Shown piece after piece: positions 6,176-6,959 of a stretch of DNA of 6,959 bases. Source of the DNA: Flavobacteriales bacterium (GTDB taxonomy: Bacteria; Bacteroidota; Bacteroidia; UBA10329); contig DMRV01000136.1 of the NCBI GenBank assembly GCA_003456455.1, positions 2,017-8,975 on the forward strand, in the 5' to 3' direction. Under the pieces are notes generated by a model. It made no database searches. It was not told the DNA's origin and was given only the letters and a program-made list of their open reading frames with translations. Each line of letters starts with the position of its first letter. Positions within the stretch are counted from its first letter, which is position 1. A program made the position numbers and the translations under genes.

Positions 6176-6959
6176 ATGAATACAGTTATATGTAATGAAT
6201 GCGGCCATCCCGTAGATGTGGAAGAGGCCATTTCAAAAAAACTAGAAATCCAATACAAGCATCAGTTTGAGGAAAAGCAGAAGAAACAACAGAGTGCACT
6301 TGCAGCAGAGCGTGTGAAGCTAAAAGAGGAGCAAGAGAAACTAAATGCGGCCAAAGAAGAACAACAGGCCGAATTGGAAAAACAATTAGAGCTACGTTTA
6401 ACAACCATGAAAGGAAAGATGGAGGAGGAGGTTATGGAAACCATGACCGAGAAGATGAGCTCCTTGCAGAAAGAGAACGATAAGCGTAAGGCGGAGAACA
6501 AGCAACTGAGGGAGAAAGAAGTTGGACTAATGGAACGCGAGGCGCAGCTGAAAGAAGAGAAGGAACAAATGGATTTAGAGTTGAAAAAGAAGTTGCTTCA
6601 GTCTCAGCATGAAATAGAGCAGAAGGCCAAAGCCCAGGAGCGCGAGACATTTGAGTTGGAGAAAGTAAAGCTGCTAAAGCAGATAGAAGACAATAAGAAA
6701 CTGGCAGAAGAGATGAAGCGCAAAGCAGAGCAAGGCTCTATGCAAATGCAGGGCGAGGTGCAGGAATTGGCGTTGGAAGAACTGCTGCAGAAAACACATG
6801 TTTTTGACCGCATTACACCAGTGCCAAAAGGGGTAAGAGGGGCAGACTGCATACAAACAGTAGTAAATACAGCGCAGCGCGAGTGTGGAAGTATTGTTTA
6901 CGAGAGTAAGCGTACCAAGGCTTTTACCAACGATTGGGTAAAAAAGCTGAAAGAAGACC
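6176..6959 (+). CDS. DUF2130 protein: coiled coil plus probable PD-(D/E)XK-like domain, 3' end cut by the window edge
   Basis: The frame is open from ATG ATG (6173/6176) to the window end, giving 261 codons from the second ATG, with no stop. Residues 1-20 hold a half zinc-ribbon-like CNECGHPVD motif (C6, C9), the usual opening of this family. Residues 21-185 are an almost unbroken charged coiled coil rich in E, K and Q. From about 188 the DUF2130 (PF09903) domain starts: GSMQMQGEVQELALEELL, KGVRGADCIQ with D224, and IVYESKRTKAFTNDWVKKLKED with E243 and K245. D224 followed 18 residues later by E-S-K fits the D-x(n)-ExK pattern of PD-(D/E)XK nucleases, and the layout recalls RmuC. Nuclease activity is inferred. 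By hand count GAG exceeds GAA (about 27 to 20), despite the AT-rich surroundings. It is divergent from the AbiC-like gene; the missing C-terminal part should complete the domain. Confidence 0.85.
   Translation, partial: MNTVICNECGHPVDVEEAISKKLEIQYKHQFEEKQKKQQSALAAERVKLKEEQEKLNAAKEEQQAELEKQLELRLTTMKGKMEEEVMETMTEKMSSLQKENDKRKAENKQLREKEVGLMEREAQLKEEKEQMDLELKKKLLQSQHEIEQKAKAQERETFELEKVKLLKQIEDNKKLAEEMKRKAEQGSMQMQGEVQELALEELLQKTHVFDRITPVPKGVRGADCIQTVVNTAQRECGSIVYESKRTKAFTNDWVKKLKED

Noticed and set aside
6236..6740. Purine-rich plus-strand tract as a DNA repeat array
   Set aside because: The repetition is at the protein level (a coiled coil of Glu, Lys and Gln codons); I see no regular nucleotide unit.
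6186..6856. Several minus-strand ORFs rich in Ser, Phe and Cys opposite the DUF2130 gene
   Set aside because: They are antisense shadows of the Glu/Lys-rich coiled coil (GAG and AAG read as CTC and CTT); the plus-strand frame is a clear family match.

Overview
The window looks like chromosomal DNA from a Bacteroidota member, probably Flavobacteriia-like. Coding starts lack Shine-Dalgarno sequences and follow A-rich leaders. The rpsT promoter has the phylum's TTG-N19-TAnnTTTG form. The protein families present (non-hydrolysing UDP-GlcNAc 2-epimerase, DUF7033-type deacetylase, RadC, S20, NADP-type isocitrate dehydrogenase) fit this group. Base composition is moderately AT-rich, with A/T-rich intergenic stretches. 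No rRNA, complete tRNA, CRISPR array or transposase is visible.

Layout: six genes run leftward (minus strand) and one runs rightward at the right edge. From right to left on the minus strand they are: an AbiC-like two-helix membrane protein (5085-5996); a spacer with a tRNA-3'-end-like fragment and a perfect 14-bp bidirectional terminator (4923-4954); icd (3578-4843); rpsT with its own promoter and terminator (3159-3521); then a tight run of radC (2428-3126), a WecB-type epimerase with a TTG start (1255-2412) and a polysaccharide deacetylase-like protein that overlaps it by one base and leaves the window at base 1. On the plus strand, divergent from the AbiC-like gene, a DUF2130 protein (6176-6959, 3' end missing) joins a long coiled coil to the start of a probable PD-(D/E)XK-like domain.

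How the genes relate: icd, rpsT and radC are housekeeping genes (TCA cycle, small ribosomal subunit, JAMM/MPN-domain protein). The epimerase and deacetylase look like the start of an envelope or exopolysaccharide module, translated in a coupled way behind radC. The right third (about 4955-6959) reads as an accessory segment: a putative abortive-infection membrane protein back to back with a coiled-coil, possibly nuclease-like protein, bordered by a tRNA-like scrap. This pair is the best candidate in the window for an undescribed (defence) system. That idea rests on family resemblance and layout only.

Gene-free stretches are all shorter than 300 bases. 3463-3577 holds the rpsT promoter. 4844-5084 holds the icd promoter region with a dyad, the terminator and the tRNA-like fragment. 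5997-6175 holds back-to-back candidate -7 boxes and little else that I can support.
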